Assembly: GCF_023159225.1 (NCBI RefSeq)
Contig: NC_063161.1
Coordinates: forward strand, 118,027,958 to 118,091,957
Origin: Perognathus longimembris pacificus
Lineage: Eukaryota > Chordata > Mammalia > Rodentia > Heteromyidae
Length of the DNA stretch: 64,000 nt
Direction of reading: 5' to 3'
The notes beneath the pieces were generated by a model. It saw nothing but the letters and a program-made list of their open reading frames with translations, was not told the DNA's origin and ran no database searches. This document shows, piece by piece, positions 47,529-58,986 of this stretch (positions are counted from its first letter, which is position 1; each line of letters opens with the position of its first letter). The position numbers were made by a program, and so were the translations under genes.

Positions 47529-47540
47529 AAGTGTATGAAA

Positions 47541-48199
47541 CAAGACCATGAATAAGGCAGTTTATGGTACCATGATATCTTAAGGGAAAACAACTAACCA
47601 CCTTTATGATTAGAATATTTTAAGGGGAATAAAAATCTAGTATCATTAGGATTTCATATTCCTTTGATTAAACCAGAGTAATTTGTTATGATTATTTCAT
47701 ACATTTTTGTTGTTAGTTTGGATCATTTTTCAGAAGAGAATAGGATGCTTAATTTTTTATAAACATTAATTTTTCATGTGGAAAATTATAATTCCCATAT
47801 GTTAATTGTTAAGTACAAAATGTATGGCAATGGAATTAATTGGATAGCAAAGAAAGCTTGGCATTATTTCATTTCATCTGTCCTATATATATAAGGATGA
47901 AGACCACGATAGGGACCTGTGTAACACTAGTGTGCAAGTCCTTTTTATCTGGAAACTAGCAGGGATGATTCTTTTTTAATAGTTTGATAGATGCTTGTGA
48001 TTGTCTGTTCAATAGCCTATTGAGGAATAGGTTGAACAACTAGCAATTTTCTACCTAGGAACATTTCAGAGCCATTATCAGAGGAAAATGATTATTATAT
48101 GATGCTGTTGTTTCTTAGAACATTCAAGAAGAAAATGTTAGTGATTAGGTAGTTATATAATGATTTATATAATAGAAAGAGCATAGGAGGCTGAAAGCT
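47541..48199. other. Intron 1, no feature recognised
   Basis: AT-rich, unassigned, upstream of exon 2. Confidence 0.55.
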
Positions 48200-48362
48200 G
48201 AAGGTACAAATTTGTGTTCTTGCTTCAGTAAACCAGGTCCTTTGGTATGTTTAAACCCTCTGAGCCATGGTTTTTTACCATGAAAACGGGATGGCCCATA
48301 AAAGTCCACAAAAGAGAGAGGGTGTGAGATTACATCAAGTGATATTTCTGAAAGTACCTGAA
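48200..48362 (+). mobile_element. MIR, sense, just upstream of exon 2
   Basis: GTAAACCAGGTCCTTTGGTA, TTAAACCCTCTGAGCCATGG and TTTTTACCATGAAAACGGGA follow MIR. It ends about 70 bp before exon 2, short of the branch point. Confidence 0.55.
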
Positions 48363-48388
48363 TAGTTCAACATATTGTTGTTGAAAAA

Positions 48389-48430
48389 AGCTATTAACAA
48401 TAATATCTTGCTTGTGGTTATTTCCTACAG
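48389..48430 (+). promoter_or_regulatory. Exon 2 branch point and 3' splice site
   Basis: CTATTAAC at 48391-48398 fits the mammalian branch consensus, with the likely branch A at 48397. A T-rich tract follows and ends in CTACAG at 48430. It fixes the exon 2 start together with phase 0 of the peptide. Confidence 0.7.
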
Positions 48431-48499
48431 AAAGTGAGTGAGAAAGTCGGAGGAGCTGAAGGAACCAAGCTAGATGATGACTTCAAGGAGATGGAGAGG
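48431..48499 (+). CDS. SH3GL2: SH3GL2 (endophilin-A1) exon 2
   Basis: This 69-nt exon encodes 23 residues in phase 0, starting [11 protein letters not shown] and ending DDDFKEMER. It corresponds to about residues 16-38 of endophilin-A1. The product is a membrane-curving N-BAR and SH3 protein that acts at presynaptic clathrin-mediated endocytosis and recruits dynamin and synaptojanin. This exon covers the end of the amphipathic H0 helix and the start of the first long BAR helix. [19 protein letters not shown] agrees with SH3GL2 as I recall it; SH3GL3 has a diverged SEKISG start and a DDEFLDMER end. The acceptor is a pyrimidine-rich stretch ending CCTACAG, with a branch-like CTATTAAC whose A is about 33 nt upstream. 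The donor is AGG|GTAAGT. No stop or frameshift is present. Confidence 0.96.
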
Positions 48500-49019
48500 G
48501 TAAGTCCTCCCCTCTTAGCTTTTCCTTATCTACCATAAGAGGAGGAAAGATAAGCTTTTCTCTACTGATATTTAAGAATACACTTGTAATTGTTTTTAAC
48601 TGATGTTCTCTTAATATATACAATAAATGAGAAAATGTATCCTTACCTCCCTTTGTACCGTCTTAAGAACACCTCACTGAATAGATACAATGTCATTGTA
48701 TACTTTTTCCGATGAATCTCATATTCACTTTCCAAATTACAGATATATGGAGTTGATGGTTGAATTAGGAAGGTGGCAGGGAGGAAAGAGGAAAAAGGGA
48801 AGAATGATGTACCAGATGTTACTGGGAGAGTCCGAGTCCCCTTCTGCCAGTAGAGGACCTTCCTGACAAGGTGGTATGAGCCTGATGCAGAGGGGTTAGT
48901 GGAGAGCCTGTGCAGACTTGAAGCCTGGCTCACCTGGTCACTGTATTCCACTGCTAAATACAAAGTCTAGCTATTGCTCAGAGTTTCTATTTCTTTTCTT
49001 ATAAAACTTAAGTGAGCAT

Positions 49020-49110
49020 AGTAATAGCTTCTTGGGAAATTCTTTTTATTAAGGATTCAAAATAATGCATATCATTTAGCGTCTGCCTAAAAGATTGCAG
49101 GTTCTCAACA
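49020..49110 (+). mobile_element. MIR 3'-part-like fragment, sense
   Basis: TTAAGGATTCAAAATAATGC and ATATCATTTAGCGTCTGCCT resemble the end of MIR. Weak. Confidence 0.35.
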
Positions 49111-50712
49111 AGCCAGTGTGGAGGTGGTAAACAAGTGTCTCATCTCTCTGGAGACATAAGCCATATTTTCTTTTTCACTTTGAGGCAGTTCACAGCTAAT
49201 GAGATTTAGGCTATGATGAAGAGTGTATACTGAATTGTATAAATAAATATTTTAGATGTTAAATAAGTGAGTAATGGATCTGGAAGCACAAATCCTGTAC
49301 TTGAAGGGAAGAGAATGCCGGAAACCTATGGATACCTAGCCACTACACTTGAGCACAATTTAAAATATTGGATCTGGTACATGATTGTAACAAAAGGTTT
49401 TTCTTATATTCTGATTACCAGATTTTTAGGGGCCTAAGATTTCTTTTCCTTAGTGCACAGTATTTCTAGTGGTTTCATGTGCTGGTTTGCTTTCTCTGTT
49501 ACACTTGTGAAAATTCAAAGAAATAAATACCCAGATGCTTCCTTTGTGCCTTTTTAAAAATTTTCTCTTGATAAACTCATCACTGATTAACTCAGTGAAC
49601 ATTTGCTTTGTGCTTCTTATGAGACAGGAATGTAGGAGATAGATGAGGTTCCTGAGTGTGAACTTTGTAGTCTAATGAGATAAGATGACCTTAGGACACA
49701 TAATGACCAGTGTGGCCAGGCTAACAAGCCATATGCTGCCTGATTTGGAGATGCTTTGCACAGAAAGGGACCACCTACAAGGTGGTCAGTGAATGTCTGG
49801 ATGCTAAGAGCAGAGCCTAGGGTGTTTCTGTTAAAGTCAATAAAACAACTGCAGTCTAAGAAGGAACATTTGAATTCCTGGGGGTTGGGGAGAGATAAGT
49901 TGCTAACAGATAAGTTCTTGGGAAATTAGTTTGCATATTGTTGACCTTAGCTAAATTCTTGGGATTGGCATTATTGATGGCTATCATTAATGTGATTTAC
50001 ACTAGCACCTTGAGTCCTCCCTACAAGTCTGGGGAAACCAGTATCTTAAACCTACTACCTGGCAGCTGCTTTCCCCAATTAGACTGAAGTTAGCTTTGGT
50101 CCTTATTTCTCATCTCAAGATGGTGATAAATACCACCTAATTCTCAACCACAGATTGTATCCATTGATTTTCATGGATAGAGAAATAGTGTTTGAGTCTC
50201 TAGACACTGATACACATTTCCCAAAATGACTTGACTTTGACTCCTCCACTTCCTGTAATATTGGAGCTCCATATCCATCATTTTAAATAGGCCTGTGGGC
50301 CTGCTAATTTGTGTCTACCTCTGTCTTCATGTAGACATATCTCTTATCTTGTTCTCATCTTCTCCTACCTCTCCAGAGAGTATTTATAGGATGCCACATG
50401 GCCAAGAGGCATGACTTTATGACAGATGAGGCTGGTATTTAGGAATTTGCAAATTCCTAAAGTACCTGGTGTCAAAAGTTAGTTTTGCTTTTAACATCTG
50501 CCAGGACTATACCTAATATACTACAAAGCCCACTCTCTTAAGCTAAGACAAACCAACTTTCCATTTCTTAAATAAAACTGAAAAGAATGAGAATTTAGAG
50601 AACAGAGTTGAGTTTAATCACTGAGCAACTAATTAGACCTTTGGAGACTTATTTTGCTGTGAAACTATGCTAGTTTTACAAACTAATTATAATAAAAGAG
50701 GATCTTGCCAGG

Positions 50713-50734
50713 TTTTTTTTTTTTTTTTTTTTTT
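50713..50734. repeat. T22 tract
   Basis: 22 T in a row in intron 2. No SINE body is seen next to it. Confidence 0.92.
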
Positions 50735-51678
50735 AGGCAAATATCTACAGACATCCCTTTGAGTCTGAAGGTAAAGTAGATTTGTTTGTCCTGAAGCTCT
50801 TATTTCAAAATCTAGATATTCCTATAATAAAGTAAGCTTCTGATCATTTGAAGAACCTATAATTCTATATATAGAGAAAATTTTTCCTTATATAAACTTG
50901 GGGTTTTAGATGTCTTTACTGCGTAGAAATGGTTTTATTCCAGTTTTCTTTCACACATCCTTTGTCTTATCTGATTCATGTAGACTTTATATTCTCTACC
51001 CATACCGGATTTTCATAAATTTATGTCTGTGGTAAGTGAAAAGCATTTGCTTTGGATTAAGAATTTAAAATATTTTGTTTTCCTGTTAATTTGTCTCTTA
51101 TTCACAGAAAAAATATTTTAGCTCAATGTGCTCAAATCTACAGAAGAATAGACCTGCTGTGGTTGGGTTTCTGATTATCAAACATTTAAAGTAGAGAAAC
51201 CTTTGTTTATTTGTGTTCTTAGAAGTGCAATTAGAGAACAAGGCGAAAATAAATTAGAGATCTGCATCAAACAGCACTATTGGGAGAGAGGTGGATATTC
51301 CTAGAGGTGCTTTCTCTAATTGCAACTCCAGCCCCTCTCCTGCTGAGATAAGGCCTAACCCCTAGTGAGTTTCCAGCCTTGCCAGTCAAAAGTTCCCCCA
51401 GGAAGGTAAAATCCTCAGGCTCTCTAGTCTCTGTAGGAACATGGCCTGTAATGATTTTCTTTTTCTTAAGTGCCTTGCGTGATTTGTTTCTGTTTTAATT
51501 TTAAATGTTGTTAAATACAGACTAAATTCTTTGCTATGGTGTAGACATTGGTAGGTTTGTTCTTTGCAAAGTTGCAGATGGGGGGGCGGGGCTACAAGAA
51601 AGTTCTGGAATTTTGAGGACTTAGTTCCTTCTCATATTTCTTTCTTTCTCTTTAAGGATTTTTTTTTAAAGTTTGTTT

Positions 51679-51712
<34 letters not shown>

Positions 51713-51720
51713 TGTGTGTA
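51679..51720. repeat. (GT)n microsatellite
   Basis: About 20 TG units with one TATG interruption, in intron 2. Confidence 0.96.
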
Positions 51721-52826
51721 ATTCCTTTTATTTGTTAATTCACTTGGAAAAATCTACACTGGGCTTTTTAGTTTTTATACAGAAAAAGACACCCAAATCA
51801 GCAGGGTTCCCATGAAAGGATTAGAAGTGATGCTTCTTTTGGCTACTTAGCTACTTAGCACAGCAACAACTTCCTGGAGGTAGAAAGTGCTCCAGCTCCA
51901 TCCTGAGTTACTCTTGTTCCTTTATGCATGAGTAAACTGTTATTCTTTATCAAGGGTCTACTGTCAATTTTGGGCCTGCAAAGTCTTCTGGGAAATTTTT
52001 TTAAATCAGAAGGGACTCTAGCCTTAGAAACATGGCAAAATGCCTCTTAGTAAGCATGAAATTCTTCTTTAGGAGCCACTCTAAGTTTTAAGAAAGGCAT
52101 GATGTTAGAAGAGAGCAAGAACCCTGTCATTCCATAAGAGCTGGTGAGAGCTGAAGGGGAGTGGCCATGCCCTTGTCCTCATACACTTAGTCACTGGGTA
52201 GAGAAGGGTTCAATCCTTCCATCCAGCCCCATATGAGCAACGGAGATTAAGAAATAGAAGCCATTGGGTTTCTATATAGATTCTTGTCAAATGAAAGAAA
52301 GAAACTTTGGCTTTCAGAGCTCTTATATAAGAACTTTAAAATTTACCAAATGTTCTATCACTGCCCACAGTGAAATAGAGGAGACTAACTCCACAGTTCC
52401 CAACTGTCATGTGAACCACAGTAGTAATCTCTTGAGCTTTACAAAAGTTAATTCATTTGCTACCAATAACGTCCCCTTTCAGTGATGTCATTCCTAGAGA
52501 AAGAGAGCAGAGATCCAGATAGGAAAATCAGAGTAATGAGATGCCAGAGTAGGTAGGCGCATTGGGCCTGCCGAGGTGTAAAGTATCTCTCTCCTTCATG
52601 GAGTAGTAGTGAGGGAGCTCTGATCGATGACCAGGTGAAGACACTCACCTGCTTCTGTAGAGAAGCAATAAGTGCTGAAACATTGAACAAGGTGAGCTTT
52701 AAGACATCTGCTTAGCCTGAAATTTCATGAAGAAGATAAGCTTCCTCTGAGTTCATGTTTAGAATATATTTGGAACCATCAACCCATCAAAAGCAATATC
52801 AAGAAGATTAACAAACTCAAAAATAC

Positions 52827-53046
52827 GGGCTGGGGATATAGCCTAGTGGCAAGAGTGCCTGCCTCGGATACACGAGGCCCTAGGTTCGATTCCCCAGCAC
52901 CACGTATACAGAAAACGGCCAGAAGCGGCGCTGTGGCTCAAGTGGCGGAGTGCTAGCCTTGAGCGGGAAGAAGCCAGGGATGGTGCTCGGGCCCTGAGTC
53001 CAAGGCCCAGGACTGGCAAAAAAAAAACCAAAAAAAACCCAAAACA
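52827..53046 (+). mobile_element. IDL-Geo SINE, sense, in intron 2
   Basis: Complete and little-diverged dimer, GGGCTGGGGATATAGCCTAG to CCCAGGACTGGC, with a tail of A-runs separated by C. The 17-bp duplication AACAAACTCAAAAATAC lies at 52810-52826 and 53047-53063. Several CpG pairs are retained (GGCCAGAAGCGGCGCTG), which points to youth. Confidence 0.95.
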
Positions 53047-53063
53047 AACAAACTCAAAAATAC

Positions 53064-56000
53064 AGTGGGGAGGTGTCTGTCTAAACTTTCTTTGTAATTA
53101 GTGCTTAAAAAGTGAGCCATTCTTTTGTATATAAAGTCTACTTTAAAGCAGAGCAGTTAGGGGATTGACTTGTTCACTCTCCTGAGACCATAGGGAGCTA
53201 TTAAAGACCTTCTCATGCTGAAACTTGCATGTCTCGCCAGACATATTTTCCCAGGATGGTGTTTTCATCATGTCTCTGTGACTTGTTTATTTAGCTCTTG
53301 TTATTCAGAGTTCTCTGTACTTTAAGTGGGTGTGTGTGCAGGCTAAATAGTTTCTTTTTTTTTTTACTTTGATGATAAAAAGTTAGAGAAATGGAGAAGA
53401 TTTTGGTGTTTCATATGACAGCTTATATAACTACCATAACTTATCCCACCACCAAGTGGGTTCTTAATTCATCTACTTAATATTGATTACTGAACCCACA
53501 AACTATCTATGCTCCACTTAAAGTATCTAATTTTCTCTTAAATTCTCTTCTGCTTCTCTGACAGTATGAAACTGCCTCTCATTACTTGTATTGCTCCATA
53601 AAGAGTGTCTTTATGTTCATGTTTGTGCCCAAGTAAGTTCAGGAAACACTGTGGGGAAGAAAGATAATATTCAGATGCCTCTGAAACAATTATTTGATTC
53701 TCATCAGTTTAGTGCTTTTCAGTTTTCTAGTGTCTTATCTCTAAGGACAGAGGCAGCTGGTAAAATGATCAATATTGTTCCTAGATTCCATATAGTGTGT
53801 TTGTAATGAAGCACCGATCTTAGCGCAGGTATCTGTATATATATTTTTGTAAACATTTGTAGCTTTTGGGGCCAGAGGGCATGTGAGTCTTTGTTGTAAC
53901 CCATTGCCAGGGCTGTTATGGCACAGAAGCAACCAAAGACATAGGAAACATTACCTAAGGACACTGAAACTTAATTTCATATAGTTAATATCTACAATGA
54001 AATCATACTCTGATTTTTTTCCAGCCATTTAAAATATAAAATAGCAAGGTGTGGTAGCACATGCCTGTCATTCCTGTTATATAGGGGGCTGAGATTGGGA
54101 GGATCTTGATTTCAGGCACCTCAGGCCAAATAGTTCTGAGACCTCAACAAAAGATATTTGACATGGCATCAAATGCCTGCAATTGGAAATCCTCTTTATG
54201 TATAGTTTTCCTAGAAGAAACCTAACAAGGATTTTCCTGTTATGGTTCCTAGTTTGTCTATGGCTAACTCAGTGTGACTTACTAAAAGAGTCCTAAACAT
54301 GATAATTGAGGACAGAGATGGAGAAAAGTTCAGAATTAATTACCCTACTGGAGATAACTTTTGAAAAGTGGGTGGCCATTAGACCATTCAGTTCTAATAC
54401 TTAGTCTTAGAAACTTCTGACCTATGACTTTGAGAAACACTGCTTCCCATAAAAACAGCACTCTCTACCTAACCTCAGGAAGCTTGTTTTCCTTTCCTAG
54501 GACTGAGACTTGCACATTTAAGCAATTAAAACTTTGGATTAGTATGCTACTGATCTCTTCCTCTTGTGCTCATTAATTCTATCAAACGATTATCTGTCAG
54601 AATACAGTCAAAAGCAAGAGCCTAGTAAATAATTTGTTAACAATTATTCCTAATTGGTGCATATCCTGAAAATATTTTAACAACTATATTAGGTGGACTC
54701 TTTTCCAAAGCTAGATTTTAAGTAGTTATTTCATACTCTGGGCAAGAGGGTTAAGAAAGAGTTTTGTCTATAATGATTCCTAGATTATATCACCAGAAAT
54801 GTTGAGTATCTGCCACAATAAGTGCAAAGTGTGCAAACTTCTGGATGCTAGTGACTTCTCCTTAGGTAGCTTTTCTCTAGCTACAGGGGACACCAGGATA
54901 GTTTGTGTTCCGAATTTCCTTTTAGAAGTTACTTCACACTCTGGGAATCAAACATAATACCTTAGTATTGGCATCTCCAAAGTCACAGTAGAGTCCTAGG
55001 CCTACTGCTCTGAATCAAGTGAAAGTCCTCTGTGAGTATTTGGTTCCATATTTATATAGCTGGGTGGCAAGAGGGGTTTTATACTGAATGAGAAATACTT
55101 GTTACAGCCTTCCTTGCCTTCTCCTCTGAGCCATGCTAGATAGCTGCACTGCCAGCACTAGCCTCTAGAGGAAACCTGGAGAACTGGGATTATATGGCCC
55201 AGCTTCTCTTCTGCAGGGGTCAGGGTAGGGTAGAACAGTTATGTGGATGAAGTCATCAGAGATGTTGAGGATTTTAAATATTTTTTATTCTTATAAAGGT
55301 GATGTGCATAAGGGCCACACTAAAGAGTACATTTCTTTTTGGATAATGTCACCCCTTCCCTTGCTTTCTCCCAGTGTGTTCCCCTCACCCCCATCCTCAA
55401 CTATAAGTTGTATAGGTCATTTTCGACATAGTTTCCTCTAAGTATCATTGCTATATTCATTCACCCTTTGTCCTCCCTCTCTGTGCCCCATCCATTAACT
55501 TCCCAAAGACAGATAAACGAACAAAACAAACAAGAGCTGAGGACTTTTAAAACAAAACAGAAGAGCTGGCAAGTGCTTTCCTACTGTTTGTTTGACTGCT
55601 CTCCTGTCCCCTGCTTCATCTGGAGGGTGGAACAGCCTTCTCGTTGTGGCTTGATATCTCTCTTCATGCTGAAAATGCTGCTATTGACTGGCTTTTTATT
55701 AGCTTTTATTTCCCAGAAACAGGGTAGTGTTCAAGAACACAATGTCTAGAGCAAGTATCTTAGCCTGTTTGTATCTATTTTCTTATCCATGTAAAAACAT
55801 TTAAGTCTCTTAGACCCATTTCTGACAAACAGAAAACGTCTTATGATGGTTATGGTTATGAGGAAAGTTAGAAACTGGTAGCCTCCTAGCAAGGGATGAT
55901 ATCATGATATCCCGTGGTTATCACAGTTCACTTCTAATACTACTCTTCAAAACATTGAATTTAGTAATTGTTTTTCTTTCCATCATCGCCAACAAGGACA

Positions 56001-56329
56001 TCTAAATACATGTGACATCTAACTGATTCCTCTGCATTTCTCTGTCATACAGTCAAATCTGAGTTTGTGTCCTGGTCACTTACAGTCTCTGGACTTACAC
56101 ATGTTTGTTCTGCACCCAACCTTTGAATAAAACATTGTATGACTTGAGCAGATAAAAGCTGAATGGACATTGGCCAGTAGTGCCAAGACCTTCGTGAGTA
56201 GCTGCAGAAGCTGGATGTAATTCTTAGGGACCACCATTTATTTCAGAACCAACCACTGCCTACCACACACTCAATTTTAAAACATTCTTACAATTGTGAG
56301 TCAATCAGAATGACAGGTCACACCACTTA
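53064..56329. other. Intron 2, middle part
   Basis: Only the B1 at 54042 is recognised. Confidence 0.55.
54042..54195 (+). mobile_element. B1-type SINE, sense, intron 2
   Basis: AGCAAGGTGTGGTAGCACAT, GCCTGTCATTCCTGTTATAT and GGGGGCTGAGATTGGGAGGA are B1. A second GCATCAAATGCCTGCAATTG hints at a following B1 unit. Confidence 0.7.
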
Positions 56330-56340
56330 TTTTCAGGCTG

Positions 56341-56424
56341 CCTTTTCTTTTTGATACTAGGGATCAAACCCAGGACATTGCATTTGCTAGGCAAGCACTT
56401 TGCCACTGAGCTACATCACAGCCC
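56341..56424 (-). mobile_element. ID element (monomer), antisense, intron 2
   Basis: On the - strand: GGGCTGTGATGTAGCTCAGT, GGCAAAGTGCTTGCCTAGCA, GTCCTGGGTTTGATCCCTAG. TTTTCAGGCTG flanks it at 56330-56340 and 56434-56444. It lies about 150 bp upstream of the ERV. Confidence 0.9.
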
Positions 56425-56575
56425 TTAGAGTACTTTTCAGGCTGTTTTATAGAATGACAACCTCATGAGGAAAAAACAAGTTTTCCAATGTCTATTTCCA
56501 TACGCACATTGACATGACTGCTGTGAAATTGCAAATAATTAAATACTGAAAAATTGAACTGCACAATGAAATAAT

Positions 56576-56941
56576 TGTAAGGTCCAATCCTGGGAGGTCT
56601 CCATGCAGATGCCCCCCCATCTGTTTAAGTCTGTGCCCAGTACCTGAGTTACCTAGGTAACTGGTACACCTGGAGGCAGTTACCACCTCCTTCTCTGAGA
56701 TCACATCCAATCCACCTGGCCATATCTCCCACCTTTTCCTATATATATAAAACCTGTCTCAGTACAGTCCCCACTCTCTTTCCTTTTCTCTCTTATTCTC
56801 TCTTGCTCTTTTCTCTCCTTTTCCCTTCTTCCCCTGTTTCCCCATGCCTCCATCTTGTGTGGGCTGGAAGTTTGCTTTCCCCCCAGTAAACTCCTTTCTG
56901 CCTGAACTATGTGGCACATTTCATTTCTGGCAAACCTTATG
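56576..56941 (+). repeat. 5' LTR of the intron-2 ERV
   Basis: About 366 bp. It has a TATA-like TATATAAAA at about 56744-56752, followed by a long pyrimidine-rich tract (about 56768-56840) and AGTAAA at 56885-56890 where the 3' LTR has AATAAA. The polyadenylation signal is thus degraded in this copy. The 3' end is set by the primer-binding site that follows. Confidence 0.87.
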
Positions 56942-56943
56942 TC

Positions 56944-56961
56944 TGGTGCCATGACTCAGAT
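56944..56961 (+). promoter_or_regulatory. ERV primer-binding site, tRNA-His type
   Basis: TGGTGCCATGACTCAGAT differs from the tRNA-His-complementary site TGGTGCCGTGACTCGGAT at two places, both G to A. It starts two bases after the inferred LTR end, which is the expected spacing. Confidence 0.75.
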
Positions 56962-57757
56962 GGGGACAGAGTCAGGAGTCACTGGATCTCCTCCTCCCTC
57001 TGCTCTTTTGAGGGTTAATCTGCCTCCTTGACCACCCCTCTTTGGACCAAACTGCCAAGAGCCAGAGGAAACTCACTTCGGACTTCTCACCTTTACCATT
57101 GCTGGCTATGCATCCACCACACCATCTCCTCTCTAAGTCTGGTGAGTGACCCCTGTCTGCAGGTCCTCTGTCTGACCACTCCAGAGGGACCCCTTATACC
57201 TTTTTGGCCAGTCTGTTCTCATTTCAGGTATGCCTATATTGAGAATTTGACTCTATGTCCTTGCAGACCCAGACCCCCTGTCTATGTCTTTGTGAACCCC
57301 CATTTATGTCCTTATGGACTCCTGTGTCCTCACCAGATTACTTCATAAAGTCAGAATGCCTCATAGGCTAGAAAATTAGTCTCAATGGCCCAGTTTTTTG
57401 GCTTGTGCCTTCGAGAGTGCGATGCAGCCTGGGTTCCAGGAACGCTCCTCTAGGTTCCCTCTCAATGGCTAGCCATTCTGGGTTTGATCTACTCCATAAG
57501 CCAAAAGAAAAAGTGGGCAGTTTTGGAGAAATAACTGACAAATTTTTGTGGTCAGTTCCTAATAAGTTACAGCTCCTGCCTCATGAGACTTCTTCCAGGC
57601 TTCATTCAAGGCATCTACCATCAAGGGACAGCTGCTACTTGCCTTCTCCCAGAGGGGCCACATCTCCACCTTTTACCCCTAATGTTGACACCCCTTGCTA
57701 GCAGAAAGTAGCCAGAGAGGGTTGGCCCCCTTTTTCATAATTATTAAAAGGCCAAAA

Positions 57758-58118
57758 TGTAAGGTCCACCCTCGGGAGGACTCCATGCAGATGCCCCCCA
57801 CCTGTTTAAGTCTGGGCCCAGTACCTGAGTTACCTAGGTAACTAGCACACTTGGAGGCAGTTACCACCTCCTTCTGAGGTTATATCCAATCCACCTGGCC
57901 ATATCTTCCACCTTTTCCTATATAATGCGTCACAATACAGTCCCAGCTCTTTCCTTTTCTCTCTTATTCTCTCTTGCTCTTTTTTCTCTTTTTCCCTTCT
58001 TCCTTCCCCTCTGTCTCCCCATGCCTCCATCTTGTGTGGGCTGGCAGTTTGCTTTCCACCCAATAAACTCTTTTCTGCCTGAACCATGTGACGGTTTCCT
58101 TTCTGGAAAACCTTACCA
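57758..58118 (+). repeat. 3' LTR of the intron-2 ERV
   Basis: About 361 bp, aligned over its full length with 56576-56941. It keeps TATATAA at 57919-57925 and a canonical AATAAA at 58062-58067. The preceding ATTAAAAGGCCAAAA could be a decayed polypurine tract. It is followed by TAAT, matching the 4 bp before the 5' LTR. Confidence 0.87.
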
Positions 58119-58321
58119 TAATAATGGTTAGGTTATAGAAGAGAAGGTTGTTTACTGCACTAGAAGCTGATTTTACTTGTGGATATAATGTTATGGATAT
58201 TTCTTAGGCTTTTTATTTTTTAGGAATCCTGGATTCTAACAAAACAAACAAACATGAAATTAATGGATACCTGCATTTCTCTATGAACTCTGTTCATTGA
58301 TATCTGGTCACTATACATGAT

Positions 58322-58500
58322 TGTCCCTCAAGGCTAATGCTCTACTTCTTTGTGCCACAGTGCCCCTTCCAATTTTCTGGGATTTAATTTGAGATAAGAG
58401 TCTCAGCGACATCCTATTCAGGCTGACTTTGGACCATTTTCATCAGATCTCAGCTTCCTGAGTAGCCGATATTACAAGCATGAGCCACTGGTGCCCACTG
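58322..58500 (-). mobile_element. B1-Geo/dID-type SINE, antisense, intron 2
   Basis: TGTCCCTCAAGGCTAATGCT and GTGCCACAGTGCCCCTTCC are the reverse right monomer. ATCAGATCTCAGCTTCCTGA and GAGCCACTGGTGCCCA are reverse B1. It ends about 490 bp before exon 3. Confidence 0.76.
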
Positions 58501-58986
58501 AGACATAGTCTTAGCATCAAGATTTTTGTATGAAATTGGGCAAATGTTAAGGATTCAGTAGAAGTCTATTGAAGATCTTTATGTCTTTAACAGTAATCTC
58601 AGAAGTTCAATACAAACTTTTGCTGCACTACTCTTCTTTCAGTCAGTGAAACCTGTCATCACCCTGGCCTCCAGCAGCTTCCAGCAAAATTCTGGGGCAA
58701 AATATTGACTATCTCTACCTTATTTTTGTCAAAGATTATGATAAATATATTTTGAGTATATTTCCAGGGAATCACCCACTTCCTCTTTGGCTGAATGGGC
58801 ATTTTAAACCTTAATGATGCTGCTGAAAGCAGTCCTTGCTGTGGAGTCCTGGTCTTCACCATCAGCTGCAGGACTTATTACTCTGTCACCATTTACTGGT
58901 GGTTGAGTATGGACCGAAGCAAAAACTAAGGCTCCTTTTCAAGCTAATGGTTGTTGTCACTTAGAGTACTTGTTTTCTCATTTCAG

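Larger units (their letters stand above)
48500..52809. other. Intron 2, first part
   Basis: The donor GTAAGT is at 48500. A weak L2-like patch lies near 49595-49690, with T22 and (GT)n further on. Otherwise unassigned. Confidence 0.55.
56576..58118 (+). mobile_element. Short endogenous retrovirus (class I-like), two LTRs, same sense as SH3GL2
   Basis: Two related LTRs (56576-56941 and 57758-58118) enclose only about 0.8 kb of internal sequence. Both start TGTAAGGTCC, and the 3' copy ends CCTTACCA, giving TG...CA ends. TAAT precedes (56572-56575) and follows (58119-58122) as a 4-bp target duplication. Directly after the 5' LTR, 56944-56961 reads TGGTGCCATGACTCAGAT, close to the tRNA-His primer site TGGTGCCGTGACTCGGAT of HERV-H-type elements. 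The internal region has short open stretches (57028-57348, 57405-57701) but no gag, pol or env motif I can recognise. It is probably a deleted or non-autonomous derivative. The LTRs differ at roughly a tenth of positions by eye. Confidence 0.88.

Noticed and set aside
57028..57701. Two open frames inside the ERV (57028-57348, 57405-57701)
   Set aside because: No gag, protease, polymerase or envelope motif is visible. They are likely chance frames in leader and remnant sequence.
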